Of a stretch of DNA of 64,000 nt, positions 18,495 through 28,050 are shown piece by piece. Under the pieces are notes generated by a model that saw only the letters and a program-made list of their open reading frames with translations, searched no databases and was not told the origin of the DNA. Positions within the stretch are counted from its first letter, which is position 1. Each line of letters starts with the position of its first letter. The DNA is from an uncultured Clostridia bacterium (GTDB lineage Bacteria > Bacillota > Clostridia > Oscillospirales > Ruminococcaceae), in the NCBI GenBank assembly GCA_947586185.1, contig CANPXN010000008.1, positions 1-64,000 on the forward strand, in the 5' to 3' direction. The position numbers and the translations under genes are program-made.

Positions 18495-20177
18495 TTATTC
18501 AATTGTTATTGTATATTTTCCATCCTTATGCTCTCCGACCCTTATCGTAACGCCCGGATCAACAGCTTCTTCCTCACTGCTGTTATACCAGCCGAAGCCC
18601 GGTGTGCCATAGCCTATCACAGCGCCGCTTGTAAACGCATCATTTCCATCGTTAACAAGACGTATCAGTCTGATTCCCTGATCGTCAGGCATTCCGTCCC
18701 CGTCAGTATCGGTAAACTCCGAGCCGTTTGAATACTTGAATGATTTCCACCAGCCATTATCGTAAATTTCAGGCTTCACATGATAAATTCTTATACCGTC
18801 GGAGGTAACCTGCCACGAGCGGTTTGATGAAAGATTGTTGTTTCCTGTATTTGTGGCATACTCAATTATAAAGTATTCACCAGAAGCATAGTTTCCGCTG
18901 AGATCATCCATTGGGATAATAACACAATTTCCATCCTCTGTCTGAGCATTGCTAAGCTCAAAGGTCTGACTTCCCTTTGACTTATCATATACAGATATCT
19001 GATTTTCCCTGTACCAGCCAAGCATCAGCTTTGAGAATGAGCCAAAATCCGAAAATGCATCAGCGTCCATAAGCTCATAGCCTGCTGAACCGTGCATACT
19101 GTCAAAGTCGTCCGAGCTGTAAAGATAATAGTCAGGGAATCCCATGCAGTGACCCATTTCGTGGAGATAACTACTGTTAAAATTACTGTAGTCAGCCATG
19201 CTTTCGATCTGTGCGTTACCAGTAATAATATGTCCTATCTTAACACCGTCAACAACATAGCTCGCATCGCCAAAAGCTCCTGCACACGGCCACCAGTCAG
19301 TATCCCCTGCCGCTGTCGGAACAGTGAACAGAGTCGCGTCGATATATCCGTCCATATCGGCGTCATAGCTGCTGAAATCATTTTCAGCGTTAAAAGCTTC
19401 ATAGCATTCCTTAGCAAGCTTTACCTTATCCGTATCGTATGCAGAGCGGTTTTCCTTTGTAGTATAACGGAACACCTTACCGTTAAGATTCATCGCTCCC
19501 TTTGAAGAACGCTTATAGAATGCGGTCATACTTTCAAACGGATAGTTAACGTCCGACAAATCCTCTGTGCCAAATGCTATTTCCTCAACCTGCTCAGCGG
19601 TCATATCTGCGCTGCCATATGTACAATCCGGAAAGTCAACGTAGAAAATCACAAGGTTTGCATCTCCCTGTGATGGAAGAGAACTGTCAATTTCCACAAT
19701 CGGAGCCGGTATAAACGGAAGCTCAATAGACCCAGTTGTTGCAACTGTAGTAGTCGTTTCTGTGTCAGCAGTCGTAGATTCCTCAGGATATGTACAATAT
19801 GAAATCGTAGTCATCAAAGGATCTATTTCCGTTTCAGAAGGCTCTGTTGACTCAGTAGCGTCCGGGTCTTCTCCGTATATTCCTATCCAGTCCATTTGAC
19901 CTGTAATGCAGCGTTTCAGAAAAATCAGGTCATATACATTTATTACCTGATCGTTATTAACGTCTGCATTGACATACATGCTGTCCGATTCAAATTCCAT
20001 AGCGCCGGTCAGAAACTTCTGCATTATAACTGCATCAGCGGTTGTAAGATTACTGTCCTGATTTACATCGCCTCTATAGCCGAGCAGTGGCGGTTCTGCC
20101 GTAGCAGTAATTCCAGCGGCTGCGGTTATAGCTGCCATGCAAAACAGCGATGCCGCAATTTTTTTCAGTTTTTTCAT
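18495..20177 (-). CDS. Dockerin-bearing M6-type metalloprotease
   Basis: 560 residues from MKKLKKIA (GGGGAG 5 nt before ATG 20177). The signal peptide ends near TATA. Unusually, the dockerin is N-terminal, at about residues 34-95: GDVNQDSNLTTADAVIMQKF and ADVNNDQVINVYDLIFLKR. A Thr/Glu-rich linker follows. The catalytic domain carries the zincin motif YLHEMGHCMGFPDYY at about 338, as in M6/immune inhibitor A-like peptidases. A calcium-loop-like DTDGDGMPDDQG lies near the C-terminus. A cellulosome-associated protease could trim scaffoldin proteins or degrade plant or bacterial protein. The specific substrate is unknown. Confidence 0.85.
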   Translation of the reverse strand: MKKLKKIAASLFCMAAITAAAGITATAEPPLLGYRGDVNQDSNLTTADAVIMQKFLTGAMEFESDSMYVNADVNNDQVINVYDLIFLKRCITGQMDWIGIYGEDPDATESTEPSETEIDPLMTTISYCTYPEESTTADTETTTTVATTGSIELPFIPAPIVEIDSSLPSQGDANLVIFYVDFPDCTYGSADMTAEQVEEIAFGTEDLSDVNYPFESMTAFYKRSSKGAMNLNGKVFRYTTKENRSAYDTDKVKLAKECYEAFNAENDFSSYDADMDGYIDATLFTVPTAAGDTDWWPCAGAFGDASYVVDGVKIGHIITGNAQIESMADYSNFNSSYLHEMGHCMGFPDYYLYSSDDFDSMHGSAGYELMDADAFSDFGSFSKLMLGWYRENQISVYDKSKGSQTFELSNAQTEDGNCVIIPMDDLSGNYASGEYFIIEYATNTGNNNLSSNRSWQVTSDGIRIYHVKPEIYDNGWWKSFKYSNGSEFTDTDGDGMPDDQGIRLIRLVNDGNDAFTSGAVIGYGTPGFGWYNSSEEEAVDPGVTIRVGEHKDGKYTITIE

Positions 20178-20312
20178 AGTAACTCCCCTAATCAAAATTA
20201 GTTTTATTGTTCTATTATAACATATTTAATATACTTTTTCAACATTTTTTACAAATCTTATTCAATAATTAGCGCTATATCTGAACATGAATCCTTTTAG
20301 GCCATAAAAAAC

Positions 20313-20338
20313 GAGCATCACCCAAAAGGCAATGCCCG
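20313..20338 (-). terminator. Terminator of the phosphoribosyltransferase gene
   Basis: On the minus strand GGGCATTGCC / GGGTGATGC pair with G-U pairs, then TCGTTTTTT. Confidence 0.65.
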
Positions 20339-20353
20339 AATATGCTTATTTAA

Positions 20354-20995
20354 TCAGATTTTTGAATAGCCAAAACTGTTGACTATAGCGTCAACCTTCT
20401 GACCTGCCTTACAAAGAGTACACTTACTTGCAGACATTGTTTCATAATGAGGCAGATCGTCCGATGTAAATACAGAATTGATCTTCATTCCCTCATATTC
20501 ACTGACAGCACTGAATATTGCTGAGATTCCGGCAAGCTTGCCGTTATAATAATTCAGGCATTCAACAGAACGGTTAATCGTCTTTCCGGTTGATACTGAG
20601 GACATAAGAAGAAGAACATGCTTTCCAAAAACATTCTTCTGAATATTATCTCTGAAAATCATCTGATTATTTACATTTGTTTCCGGTGTGATAACGCAGA
20701 TATCCGAGCCACTGTTGATTGAAGCATGACCTTCCTTAGCAAGCTCTCTTGCAAGAAAAGCGCCGATTATCTCAGTACCCTCAAGACAAATTACAGTATC
20801 AATATGGGTATTCGAGATATATGCCTTGGCAAGCTCCTTTGCAGTTTCCTTGGCGATTTTATGATGGGTTTTAATTTTGGTCATATCAATATAATAATTT
20901 ATGTGCGAATGGTTAGTTGCAAAATGACCTGGAATAATTCCGATCTTTATTTTTCTGTTAGCTTCTGATATAATTTCCTGCATTCTGTTTTCCAT
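20354..20995 (-). CDS. Phosphoribosyltransferase family protein
   Basis: 213 residues. The type I phosphoribosyltransferase core is visible: a PRPP-loop-like VLLLMSSVSTGKTINRSVE near 130-150 and a substrate-side CLEGTEIIGAFLAREL near 70. It resembles orotate phosphoribosyltransferase-like proteins, but the PRPP motif lacks the usual pair of adjacent acidic residues (MSSVSTGKT instead of DDxxTTG), so catalysis is uncertain. The C-terminal SKCTLCKAGQKVDAIVNSFG is typical of this OPRT-like subfamily. Monocistronic, with GGAGG before the start. Confidence 0.7.
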   Translation of the reverse strand: MENRMQEIISEANRKIKIGIIPGHFATNHSHINYYIDMTKIKTHHKIAKETAKELAKAYISNTHIDTVICLEGTEIIGAFLARELAKEGHASINSGSDICVITPETNVNNQMIFRDNIQKNVFGKHVLLLMSSVSTGKTINRSVECLNYYNGKLAGISAIFSAVSEYEGMKINSVFTSDDLPHYETMSASKCTLCKAGQKVDAIVNSFGYSKI

Positions 20996-21215
20996 TATGC
21001 ATTACCTCCATGTGTTAATATATTTATTATATCAATTTTCAACAAGTATGTCAATGAGACATTCTGACATTTGTGTATTTTTACAAACAAACCTGCAATA
21101 ATTCAACATTAATGACAAAGTTCGCCCAATAACGACCTTTGCAGACAAATTTCCATTTACTTTTTCTGAATAATATGCTATTATATTTTCATATAGTGTA
21201 AATAAGGAGGCACAT

Positions 21216-22166
21216 ATGCGAGGTGTAGTAAAAAATATAATTATAATAATAGAGTTTATTCTCATTGTTATTCTCTCCGTCGCAGCTTTATACTTTGGTA
21301 AGCAATACAGAAAAGAATCCGGAAAAACAACCGAAGTGATCGCTGAAAACAAAAACGGAATTTCTAAGGAGGAAATAACAAGGGCTGTAAACGATAACTA
21401 TTATAAGCTCAGCGGGAAAAAAATTCTCATGAGCGACAGTACATTCGGAGAGATCTGGATTCCTGTTCAGGAAAACGTCCCTGCATTCAAAAGGGAAAAG
21501 GAAAATATAAAAACAAGGAACGGACTTAAATACTATGTTGAGGATTCCGAAATTGACTCACTTCTGGGAATAGATGTATCTATACACCAAAATGAGATCG
21601 ACTGGGAACAGGTAAAGGCTGCCGGAATTGATTTTGCAATGATAAGGCTTGGCTACAGAGGCTACGGTTCAGGGGAAGCACAGATAGACGAAAACTTTCT
21701 GAAGAACGTTCAGGGCGCAAACGATGCCGGCATAAATGTAGGCGTATACTTTTTCTCACAGGCAATCACCACTGACGAAGCGATCGAAGAGGCTCAGATA
21801 GTTGTGGACAACCTTGAAGGACTCAATATTACATACCCTGTTGTGTATGACTGGGAGATAATCTATGATGACGAAGCAAGAACGGATAACGTTCCTGTGG
21901 ATACTCTTACAGATTGCTGTGTAGCATTCTGCGAGGCTATAAAGTCAAAGGGCTATACCCCTATGGTTTATCAGAACAAGCGTACTACCATGTTCAAGCT
22001 TGATCTTTCAAGGCTTACCGATTATGATTTCTGGCTTGCCGAATATAATGACGAGCCAACCTACTACTATGATTTTACAATGTGGCAGTATACAAGTACC
22101 GGAACTGTTCCGGGTATAGAGGGTAATGTTGACCTGAATATAAGCTTTAAGGACTATTCTAAGTAA
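21216..22166 (+). CDS. GH25 muramidase, membrane-anchored
   Basis: 316 residues with an N-terminal transmembrane helix (about 6-27) and no cleavage site, so probably anchored. The GH25 domain (about 112-310) starts at LLGIDVSIHQNEIDW, with the catalytic acidic pair region YDWEIIYDDEA, and ends with MWQYTSTGTVPGI and VDLNIS. It hydrolyses the N-acetylmuramyl-N-acetylglucosamine bond of peptidoglycan. AAGGAGG precedes the ATG. Monocistronic. Confidence 0.9.
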   Translation: MRGVVKNIIIIIEFILIVILSVAALYFGKQYRKESGKTTEVIAENKNGISKEEITRAVNDNYYKLSGKKILMSDSTFGEIWIPVQENVPAFKREKENIKTRNGLKYYVEDSEIDSLLGIDVSIHQNEIDWEQVKAAGIDFAMIRLGYRGYGSGEAQIDENFLKNVQGANDAGINVGVYFFSQAITTDEAIEEAQIVVDNLEGLNITYPVVYDWEIIYDDEARTDNVPVDTLTDCCVAFCEAIKSKGYTPMVYQNKRTTMFKLDLSRLTDYDFWLAEYNDEPTYYYDFTMWQYTSTGTVPGIEGNVDLNISFKDYSK

Positions 22167-22195
22167 AAATATTAATGGGGATTTCCCCAAATTAT

Positions 22196-22230
22196 AAAGC
22201 CTGATATGTAGTTTTAACATATCAGGCTTT
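22196..22230. terminator. Bidirectional terminator
   Basis: 14-bp perfect stem AAAGCCTGATATGT / ACATATCAGGCTTT with T-runs, between the convergent GH25 and alarmone synthetase genes. Confidence 0.85.
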
Positions 22231-22232
22231 AT

Positions 22233-22967
22233 TTATTTTACAATGCTTTCAACTTCCTTAGATGCCTCTATCCTCTTTCTTATATTTTCCATTCTGCTGT
22301 CAAGCTCGGCGCTTATATCAGCACAATCTAACAATTCCGCAGCAAGCAGTTCCATATCGCTTTCGGGGATATTTTTCTTATAGCGTATCTTATGCTCAAG
22401 ACTTGCCCAGAAATCCATGGCAATTGTACGAAACTGGACCTCAACCTTCATCGCGCGTTTTTCATTCTGAAGAAAAATAGGAACCTCAACTATCAGGTGA
22501 AGACTTCTGTAGCCGCTTGGCTTAGGATTTTTTATGTAGTCCTTCCTTTCAATAAGAGTAATATCGTCCTGCTCCAGCAAACACTGTGCAAGAAGATATA
22601 TATCTTCAGAAAATGAGCATACAACTCTCACTCCGGCAATATCCCATATATTCTTTTCAATTGAATCAATATCCAAGGGAATGTCTTTCCGCCTTATCTT
22701 TTTCATAATGCTATTCATGGATTTGATTCTCGTCTTAATAGTTTCTATAGGATTACGGTCATAGCGCAAAGAAAATTGCTCGTTTAGAACCTTGAACTTA
22801 GTTTCAATTTCCATCATCGCACAGCGGTAATACGCTAAAAGCGTATCGAAAGGCAGCATGTTGCCGCTGACAAAATCTATAAATTGATCGGAGAGCAAAT
22901 TCTCACGTATAAACCTATCCTTGGTTTCTCTTACAATTTTCCCCATGACCTGACGTCCTGTTTCCAT
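22233..22967 (-). CDS. Small alarmone synthetase (RelA/SpoT synthetase domain)
   Basis: 244 residues, one synthetase domain without hydrolase or TGS/ACT domains, like RelP/RelQ. Motifs: IWDIAGVRVVCSFSEDIY, IERKDYIKNPKPSGYRSLHL (substrate loop) and KVEVQFRTIAMDFWASLEHKIRYKK (ATP/GTP site). It should make (p)ppGpp from ATP and GDP/GTP as a stress signal. A C-terminal helix follows, as in tetrameric forms. Its stop region faces the GH25 gene; the upstream EamA gene lies on its far side in the same direction. Confidence 0.9.
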   Translation of the reverse strand: METGRQVMGKIVRETKDRFIRENLLSDQFIDFVSGNMLPFDTLLAYYRCAMMEIETKFKVLNEQFSLRYDRNPIETIKTRIKSMNSIMKKIRRKDIPLDIDSIEKNIWDIAGVRVVCSFSEDIYLLAQCLLEQDDITLIERKDYIKNPKPSGYRSLHLIVEVPIFLQNEKRAMKVEVQFRTIAMDFWASLEHKIRYKKNIPESDMELLAAELLDCADISAELDSRMENIRKRIEASKEVESIVK

Positions 22968-22973
22968 AAAGCT

Positions 22974-23849
22974 CTACGCCTCCTTTTTCAAAGCCGCCTT
23001 TTTGTTGTTGTATATAAACATAAGTACGGCAGTTAGAATTATTACTGCATATCCTATAATACTGTATTTGTCCGGTATCTGCGTGAAAAGCACATATCCT
23101 ATAACCGCGGAGAAAATCACCTGTGAATAATCGTAAACCGATATTTCACTTGCCGGAGCATGACAGTATGCGGCTGTGATCGAAAACTGACCTCCGGCTG
23201 CCGAAAGCCCTGCAAGAAGCAGAAAGCAAAGCTGCGTAAGGCTCATAGGGTGATAATCGAATATCATATACGGAAGCAGTACGATACAGGAAAATCCCGA
23301 AAAGAAAAACACAATAAACGGTCCCTTTTCGCCATGCTGTCCTAAATATCTTACAGCCGTATAAGCAGCTCCTGCTCCCATTCCTCCGAGAAAGCCCATC
23401 AGTGCCGGAAACCACTCCAAACCCGAAAAGCTCGGCTTTATTATAAGCAGACTTCCTGCAAAGGCAGCGACCACCGCAGTAACTTGAACAGGACTTACAC
23501 GCTCCTTCAAAAAGAAAAAGGAAAATATAACAGCGAAAAACGGAGACATTTTATTGAGCATTGAAGCGTCTGACAATACAAGGTGATCCACAGCGTAAAA
23601 ATTCCCCAGTATCCCAGCTGTTCCTGCGGCTGACCTTATAATAAGAAATTTCAGATTCTCCTTTTTGCATCTGATAGGCGTATGATTCTTTTTTAATACT
23701 ACAAAGGCAAAAACCACTGCGACCAAATTTCTGAAAAAGCTTTTCTGCATGGAAGGCAAATCCCCTGAAAGCTTTACAAAGGTATTCATCATCGCAAAGC
23801 AGAATGCTGCAAGTATTATATATAAAATTCCAAGATATTTTTTCTTCAT
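22974..23849 (-). CDS. EamA/DMT family transporter
   Basis: 291 residues with ten predicted membrane segments in two EamA repeats (starting YLGILYIILAAFCFAMMNTF and MGFLGGMGAGAAYTAVRYLG). Member of the drug/metabolite transporter superfamily; the substrate is not predictable. It begins 124 nt upstream of, and ends 6 nt before, the alarmone synthetase gene, so the two may be co-transcribed. Confidence 0.85.
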   Translation of the reverse strand: MKKKYLGILYIILAAFCFAMMNTFVKLSGDLPSMQKSFFRNLVAVVFAFVVLKKNHTPIRCKKENLKFLIIRSAAGTAGILGNFYAVDHLVLSDASMLNKMSPFFAVIFSFFFLKERVSPVQVTAVVAAFAGSLLIIKPSFSGLEWFPALMGFLGGMGAGAAYTAVRYLGQHGEKGPFIVFFFSGFSCIVLLPYMIFDYHPMSLTQLCFLLLAGLSAAGGQFSITAAYCHAPASEISVYDYSQVIFSAVIGYVLFTQIPDKYSIIGYAVIILTAVLMFIYNNKKAALKKEA

Positions 23850-23905
23850 ATTATCTCCGATAAAAAGCTCTGCACACCGCTTGCGGATATGCAGAGCCTG
23901 AATAA

Positions 23906-25054
23906 TTATTTCTGACCGAACTTAACAAGCAAATTGTTGATCCTCTCGTGAGGGTCAATAACCGTACTTATCGAAACATCGTGGTTGATTGCGCCAATGA
24001 AATATGCGATATATTTTGAAACATCAACCTCATAGAACCACGGACGGCTTTTAAGCTCCTCTGTTCTGTAGGTAAGGTTTGTACCAAACACACCCTTTAT
24101 GCAGCCGTCCTCATAAGCCTTATCAAACTTTTCAAGGCCGTTCGTAAACAGCGCATAGGTGCAGTATGCGTAGAAGTTACGTGCGTTTTTCTTTTTAAGA
24201 GCATATGCAATATCGAGAACTGATTCACCGGATGAAATAATATCGTCTGCAACGAAAACATCCTTGCCCTCAACAGAATTTCCAAGATACTCATGAGCCA
24301 CAATAGGGTTTCTTCCGTCGATAATTCTTGAATAGTCACGTCTTTTATAGAACATACCCATATCGACTCCAAGCACGGAAGCGTAGTACATATTTCTGTT
24401 AAGAGCACCCTCGTCAGGACTTACTACCATAAAGTTATCCTTCTTTATGTTAAGTCCGTCTATATTGTTGAACATTGCCTTTAAAACCTGATATGAAGGA
24501 ATAACATTATCAAAGCCCATAAGAGGAATAGCATTGTGAACTCTCGGGTCATGAGCATCAAAAGTAACTATATTTGAAACGCCCATTGACTGTAGCTCCT
24601 GTAAAGCGCATGCGCAGTCAAGTGATTCACGATAGCTTCTTCTGTGCTGGCGTCCGCCATAAAGGAGTGGCATTATAACATTGATCCTGTGAGCCTTGCC
24701 GGAAATAGCCTGAATAATTCTCTTGAGATCCTGATAATGGTCGTCCGGTGACATTGAGTTTTCATGTCCGAAAAGCTGATACTTACAGTTGTAGTTTCCA
24801 ACATCAACAATAATATATATATCATAGCCTCTTACTGTTGAACAGATAAGACCCTTTCCATCGCCGGAGGCAAATCTCGGACACTGGTTTTCAATCAGGA
24901 AAGTGTCAATATCATAGCCGCCCTTTCTTGCCCATCTAACAAGATATTCATCAATTTTCTTGCCAAGCTCCGCAGCGCCCTCCAGAGCAATAAGTCCCAG
25001 AGGAGCTACCCTTGAATCAGTGTCAAATAAAATATCGCTTGCCTTTGCAGTCAT
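23906..25054 (-). CDS. prs: Ribose-phosphate pyrophosphokinase
   Basis: About 382 residues from ATG 25054 (MTAKASDILF), behind GGAAGG. This is the long clostridial-type PRPP synthetase. Motifs: MPLLYGGRQHRRSYRE, VTFDAHDPRVHNAIP, the catalytic KRRDYSRI-type loop, and the PRPP-binding VFVADDIISSGESVLDIA. It makes PRPP from ribose-5-phosphate and ATP for nucleotide and His/Trp synthesis. It follows ppa in the same direction, a fitting pairing with pyrophosphate-producing steps. Confidence 0.92.
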   Translation of the reverse strand: MTAKASDILFDTDSRVAPLGLIALEGAAELGKKIDEYLVRWARKGGYDIDTFLIENQCPRFASGDGKGLICSTVRGYDIYIIVDVGNYNCKYQLFGHENSMSPDDHYQDLKRIIQAISGKAHRINVIMPLLYGGRQHRRSYRESLDCACALQELQSMGVSNIVTFDAHDPRVHNAIPLMGFDNVIPSYQVLKAMFNNIDGLNIKKDNFMVVSPDEGALNRNMYYASVLGVDMGMFYKRRDYSRIIDGRNPIVAHEYLGNSVEGKDVFVADDIISSGESVLDIAYALKKKNARNFYAYCTYALFTNGLEKFDKAYEDGCIKGVFGTNLTYRTEELKSRPWFYEVDVSKYIAYFIGAINHDVSISTVIDPHERINNLLVKFGQK

Positions 25055-25112
25055 TTTTCGCACGTCCTTCCAATAAATTACTTTAGACAACATCTCACAA
25101 AACCCGCCTTAT

Positions 25113-25131
25113 GGCTTTGTGCGGTATTACC
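25113..25131 (-). repeat. Solitary terminal repeat like the 37.1-kb MITE
   Basis: On the minus strand GGTAATACCGCACAAAGC matches the left end of the 37146-37317 element at 17 of 18 bases. No second inverted repeat lies nearby. It occupies the ppa-prs spacer and is followed by a short GC hairpin, so it may be a truncated copy now acting as an intercistronic stem. Confidence 0.6.
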
Positions 25132-25133
25132 TT

Positions 25134-25664
25134 TTATTTGCAGAATTTTTCCACATAATGCTCAATATCGCCGCTGATAATATTCTTTGCGCTTTCAGCA
25201 TGTTCAATTTCATCAACGGCAGTTGTCTTGTTTTCAAGCTCCTTGTAAACCTTGAAGAAATGTATCATTTCGTCAAAGACATGCTTCGGAAGCTCGTCAA
25301 TATCCCTGTAGGTATTATAATTAGGGTCGTCAAAAGGTATAGCAATAATTTTATCGTCATGCCTTCCGCTGTCGATCATTCTGATAACCCCTATCGGATA
25401 GCATCTTACAAGAGTCATAGGGTAAAGTGTTTCGGAACAGATTATCAATACGTCAAGAGGATCGTTGTCATCGGCATAGGTTCTCGGAATAAGTCCGTAA
25501 TTAGCAGGATAATGAGTAGAGGTATGAAGGATCCTGTCCAGCTTCATAAGACCGGTTTCCTTATCCAGCTCATATTTTATCTTACTTCCCTTAGGAATCT
25601 CAACAACGGCTACAAAGTCCTCTGCGCTGATCCTCTTCGGGCTGATATTATGCCATATATTCAA
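25134..25664 (-). CDS. ppa: Inorganic pyrophosphatase (family I)
   Basis: 176 residues. Family I signatures: EIPKGSKIKYELDKETG, HYPANYGLIPRT, and the metal-binding DDNDPLDVLI. It hydrolyses pyrophosphate and so pulls biosynthetic reactions forward. An 80-nt spacer containing a repeat end separates it from prs. Confidence 0.95.
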   Translation of the reverse strand: MNIWHNISPKRISAEDFVAVVEIPKGSKIKYELDKETGLMKLDRILHTSTHYPANYGLIPRTYADDNDPLDVLIICSETLYPMTLVRCYPIGVIRMIDSGRHDDKIIAIPFDDPNYNTYRDIDELPKHVFDEMIHFFKVYKELENKTTAVDEIEHAESAKNIISGDIEHYVEKFCK

Positions 25665-25857
25665 AATTGCACACCATCCTTTTCTTATTTTCGGAATACA
25701 CTATATAAGTATATCCATTTTTTTTAATTTTGTCAATTATACCGGAGGATTTTTGGCACAAATAATAAAATTGATGCTCTTTCCAAGAAATTTTGCATTC
25801 TTTTGTAAACAGCTCAAACTTCTTTGTAAGTTTTGCGTAATTTGTTTAAAATACTGA

Positions 25858-25886
25858 TTGAAATTTTTTTCATAAAATGCTATAAT
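25858..25886 (+). promoter_or_regulatory. Promoter of the MoxR operon
   Basis: TTGAAA (25858-25863), a 17-bp spacer, TATAAT (25881-25886). Confidence 0.7.
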
Positions 25887-25918
25887 TATTTTGTGTAGTA
25901 TCAGAAAGGACGTGTAAT

Positions 25919-26890
25919 ATGAACAATAACAATTATACTGAAGCTGCCCTTGCAAAAATGAACGCCGTGATATCTGAGATCAAAAAAGCGGTTGTGGGCA
26001 AGGACGACATTATAACAAAGGTTCTTCTTGCAATAATTGCAAAAGGCCATATTCTTATTGAAGATATTCCGGGAGTCGGCAAAACCACTATGGCTCTTGC
26101 ATTTTCCAAGGTTCTTGCCCTGGATTACAACCGTATGCAGTTTACGCCGGATGTGCTGCCGACTGATGTTACCGGATTTACAATATACAACAAGGCTGCG
26201 GGAAAGTTTGAATTCAAAAAAGGCGTTGCAATGTGCAACCTGTTTTTAGCCGATGAGATCAACCGTACCTCAAGCAAGACCCAGTCGGCTCTTTTGGAGG
26301 TAATGGAAGAAGGCTCTATTACAGTTGACGGCAATACCTATGAGCTGCCAAAGCCTTATATAGTTATCGCTACCCAGAACCCTATCGGCTCAGTCGGAAC
26401 ACATATGCTCCCTGAGTCCCAGCTTGACCGCTTTATGATAAAGCTCAGCATGGGCTATCCTGATCTAAACAGCGAAATGCACATACTTAAAACAAGAATG
26501 AATAACCCTATTGATGATATTAAGCAGATCGCTTCCGCAAGGGATATTGTCGCTCTTCAGCAAATTGCGGAAAACGTTTACATTGACGATAAAATCTATC
26601 TTTACATCGCAAGACTTGCCGACGCAACAAGAAACCACCCTATGATAAGTCTTGGTCTTAGCCCAAGAGGAGCTATAAGCCTTGTGGCGATCTCTAAGGC
26701 TGCTGCACTTTTAAATGGAAGAAACTACGTTACACCTCAGGATATTTTCTTCGTATTTTCTGATGTAGCCGCTCACAGGATCATACTTCATTCAAAAGCA
26801 AGGCTCAGTGAGCTTACAGCAGAAGCGGTTATCCAGGAAATACTCAAATCCGTTCCTCTGCCTAAGCTCTCTGAAAAGGTGCCGTCATGA
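25919..26890 (+). CDS. MoxR family AAA+ ATPase
   Basis: 323 residues. Walker A IPGVGKTTMALAF near 55, Walker B LFLADEINRTSSKTQSALLE near 110, sensor region IATQNPIGSVGTHMLPESQLDRF, and the C-terminal lid. MoxR ATPases act as chaperones for assembly of partner enzymes or complexes. The stop overlaps the DUF58 start (ATGA), and the three-gene order MoxR-DUF58-transglutaminase is a widely conserved module. Confidence 0.93.
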   Translation: MNNNNYTEAALAKMNAVISEIKKAVVGKDDIITKVLLAIIAKGHILIEDIPGVGKTTMALAFSKVLALDYNRMQFTPDVLPTDVTGFTIYNKAAGKFEFKKGVAMCNLFLADEINRTSSKTQSALLEVMEEGSITVDGNTYELPKPYIVIATQNPIGSVGTHMLPESQLDRFMIKLSMGYPDLNSEMHILKTRMNNPIDDIKQIASARDIVALQQIAENVYIDDKIYLYIARLADATRNHPMISLGLSPRGAISLVAISKAAALLNGRNYVTPQDIFFVFSDVAAHRIILHSKARLSELTAEAVIQEILKSVPLPKLSEKVPS

Positions 26891-28041
26891 TCAGAAATAA
26901 AATCATATATTTCATTCTGGTTATTTCTGCAATTTTGTTTTTCATCCTCTATGCGGACAACCTTTCCCTGCTGCTTCTGATTCTCTCAGCCGTTTTTCCG
27001 GTATTTATGGGAATTGTGACAATAGCTGCAAGAATATGCATAAAGGCTGATATAACCTCTTCCCCAGCAGCGGTAAAGGACACTGAGACCCAGTATAAAA
27101 TAACAGTCAGGAACAAGAGCATATTCCCCTATCCTAACAGCATTATTACTGTTGAATACAGAAATATTTTCGGTGACGATGTACAGGAGTTCAGAATTTC
27201 AGTACCGATCCCTCCCCGGAACACACAGTGCATAACCTTCGGTCTTAGCTCAAACTGCTGCGGCAAGCTTTCGGTCAAAATCAAAAATATCAGGATATAT
27301 GACTATATAAAGCTTTTCTCTGCAAAGATCAGATGTCGCTGTCAGTGCAGCACAACGATATTGCCCCAGACATTTCCGGTCAAAGGAACTGCTAATAATG
27401 CAGCCATTATGAGCGATGAGGGAGACGTTTTTTCAAAATACCACAGCGGAGACGATCCGTCGGAAATTTTCGATCTTAAAAATTATGTTCCCGGAGATAA
27501 GATCAACCGCATTCACTGGAATCTGACCATGAAGCAGGACGAGCTTATTACAAAGCATTACAGCCAGCCTGTAGAGTCGTCAATACTTATTGCAGTGGAC
27601 ATGCCAGAAACCTCCGGAAAGGATGTATTAAGACATATTGACGCTGCCGCTGAAACTGCCGCTTCACTTTCAAGCTTTTTCATTGAAAATGAGGCTTTAC
27701 ACAAGCTTTGCTGCTTTGATAAAAAATACGGAGAAACAGTCCTGTGCAGCATAACCGATATCAGCGATATAACTGCGTATATAGTAAAGCTTCTCAGCGG
27801 AGGATGCGGAAACAATATTATTTCCGCACTTTCAGACTCGATAGGCAAATACTCAAAATTTTACTATATCGCCCCATCGGTAAGCGACAGCGATATAAAA
27901 AAGCTGTCTGAATATGCGGATACAGAAAAAACAATTGCTGCCGCAGACATACCGGAAAGCGCAACGGACAGCGAAAATCTCAAATTTATAAAAATAGAAC
28001 CTGAAAGGCTTGAAACCTGTCTTTCTCAGATAATTATGTAG
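26887..28041 (+). CDS. DUF58 protein (MoxR-associated)
   Basis: 384 residues. Two N-terminal membrane segments (about 5-50), then a long extracytoplasmic or cytoplasmic beta region, then the DUF58 motif DDPSEIFDLKNYVPGDKINRIHWNLTMKQ near 195-225, followed by a vWA-like fold (SSILIAVDMPETSG). It is translationally coupled to the MoxR ATPase. The module's client is unknown in this organism. Confidence 0.88.
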   Translation: MIRNKIIYFILVISAILFFILYADNLSLLLLILSAVFPVFMGIVTIAARICIKADITSSPAAVKDTETQYKITVRNKSIFPYPNSIITVEYRNIFGDDVQEFRISVPIPPRNTQCITFGLSSNCCGKLSVKIKNIRIYDYIKLFSAKIRCRCQCSTTILPQTFPVKGTANNAAIMSDEGDVFSKYHSGDDPSEIFDLKNYVPGDKINRIHWNLTMKQDELITKHYSQPVESSILIAVDMPETSGKDVLRHIDAAAETAASLSSFFIENEALHKLCCFDKKYGETVLCSITDISDITAYIVKLLSGGCGNNIISALSDSIGKYSKFYYIAPSVSDSDIKKLSEYADTEKTIAAADIPESATDSENLKFIKIEPERLETCLSQIIM

Positions 28042-28050
28042 GATAACAAA

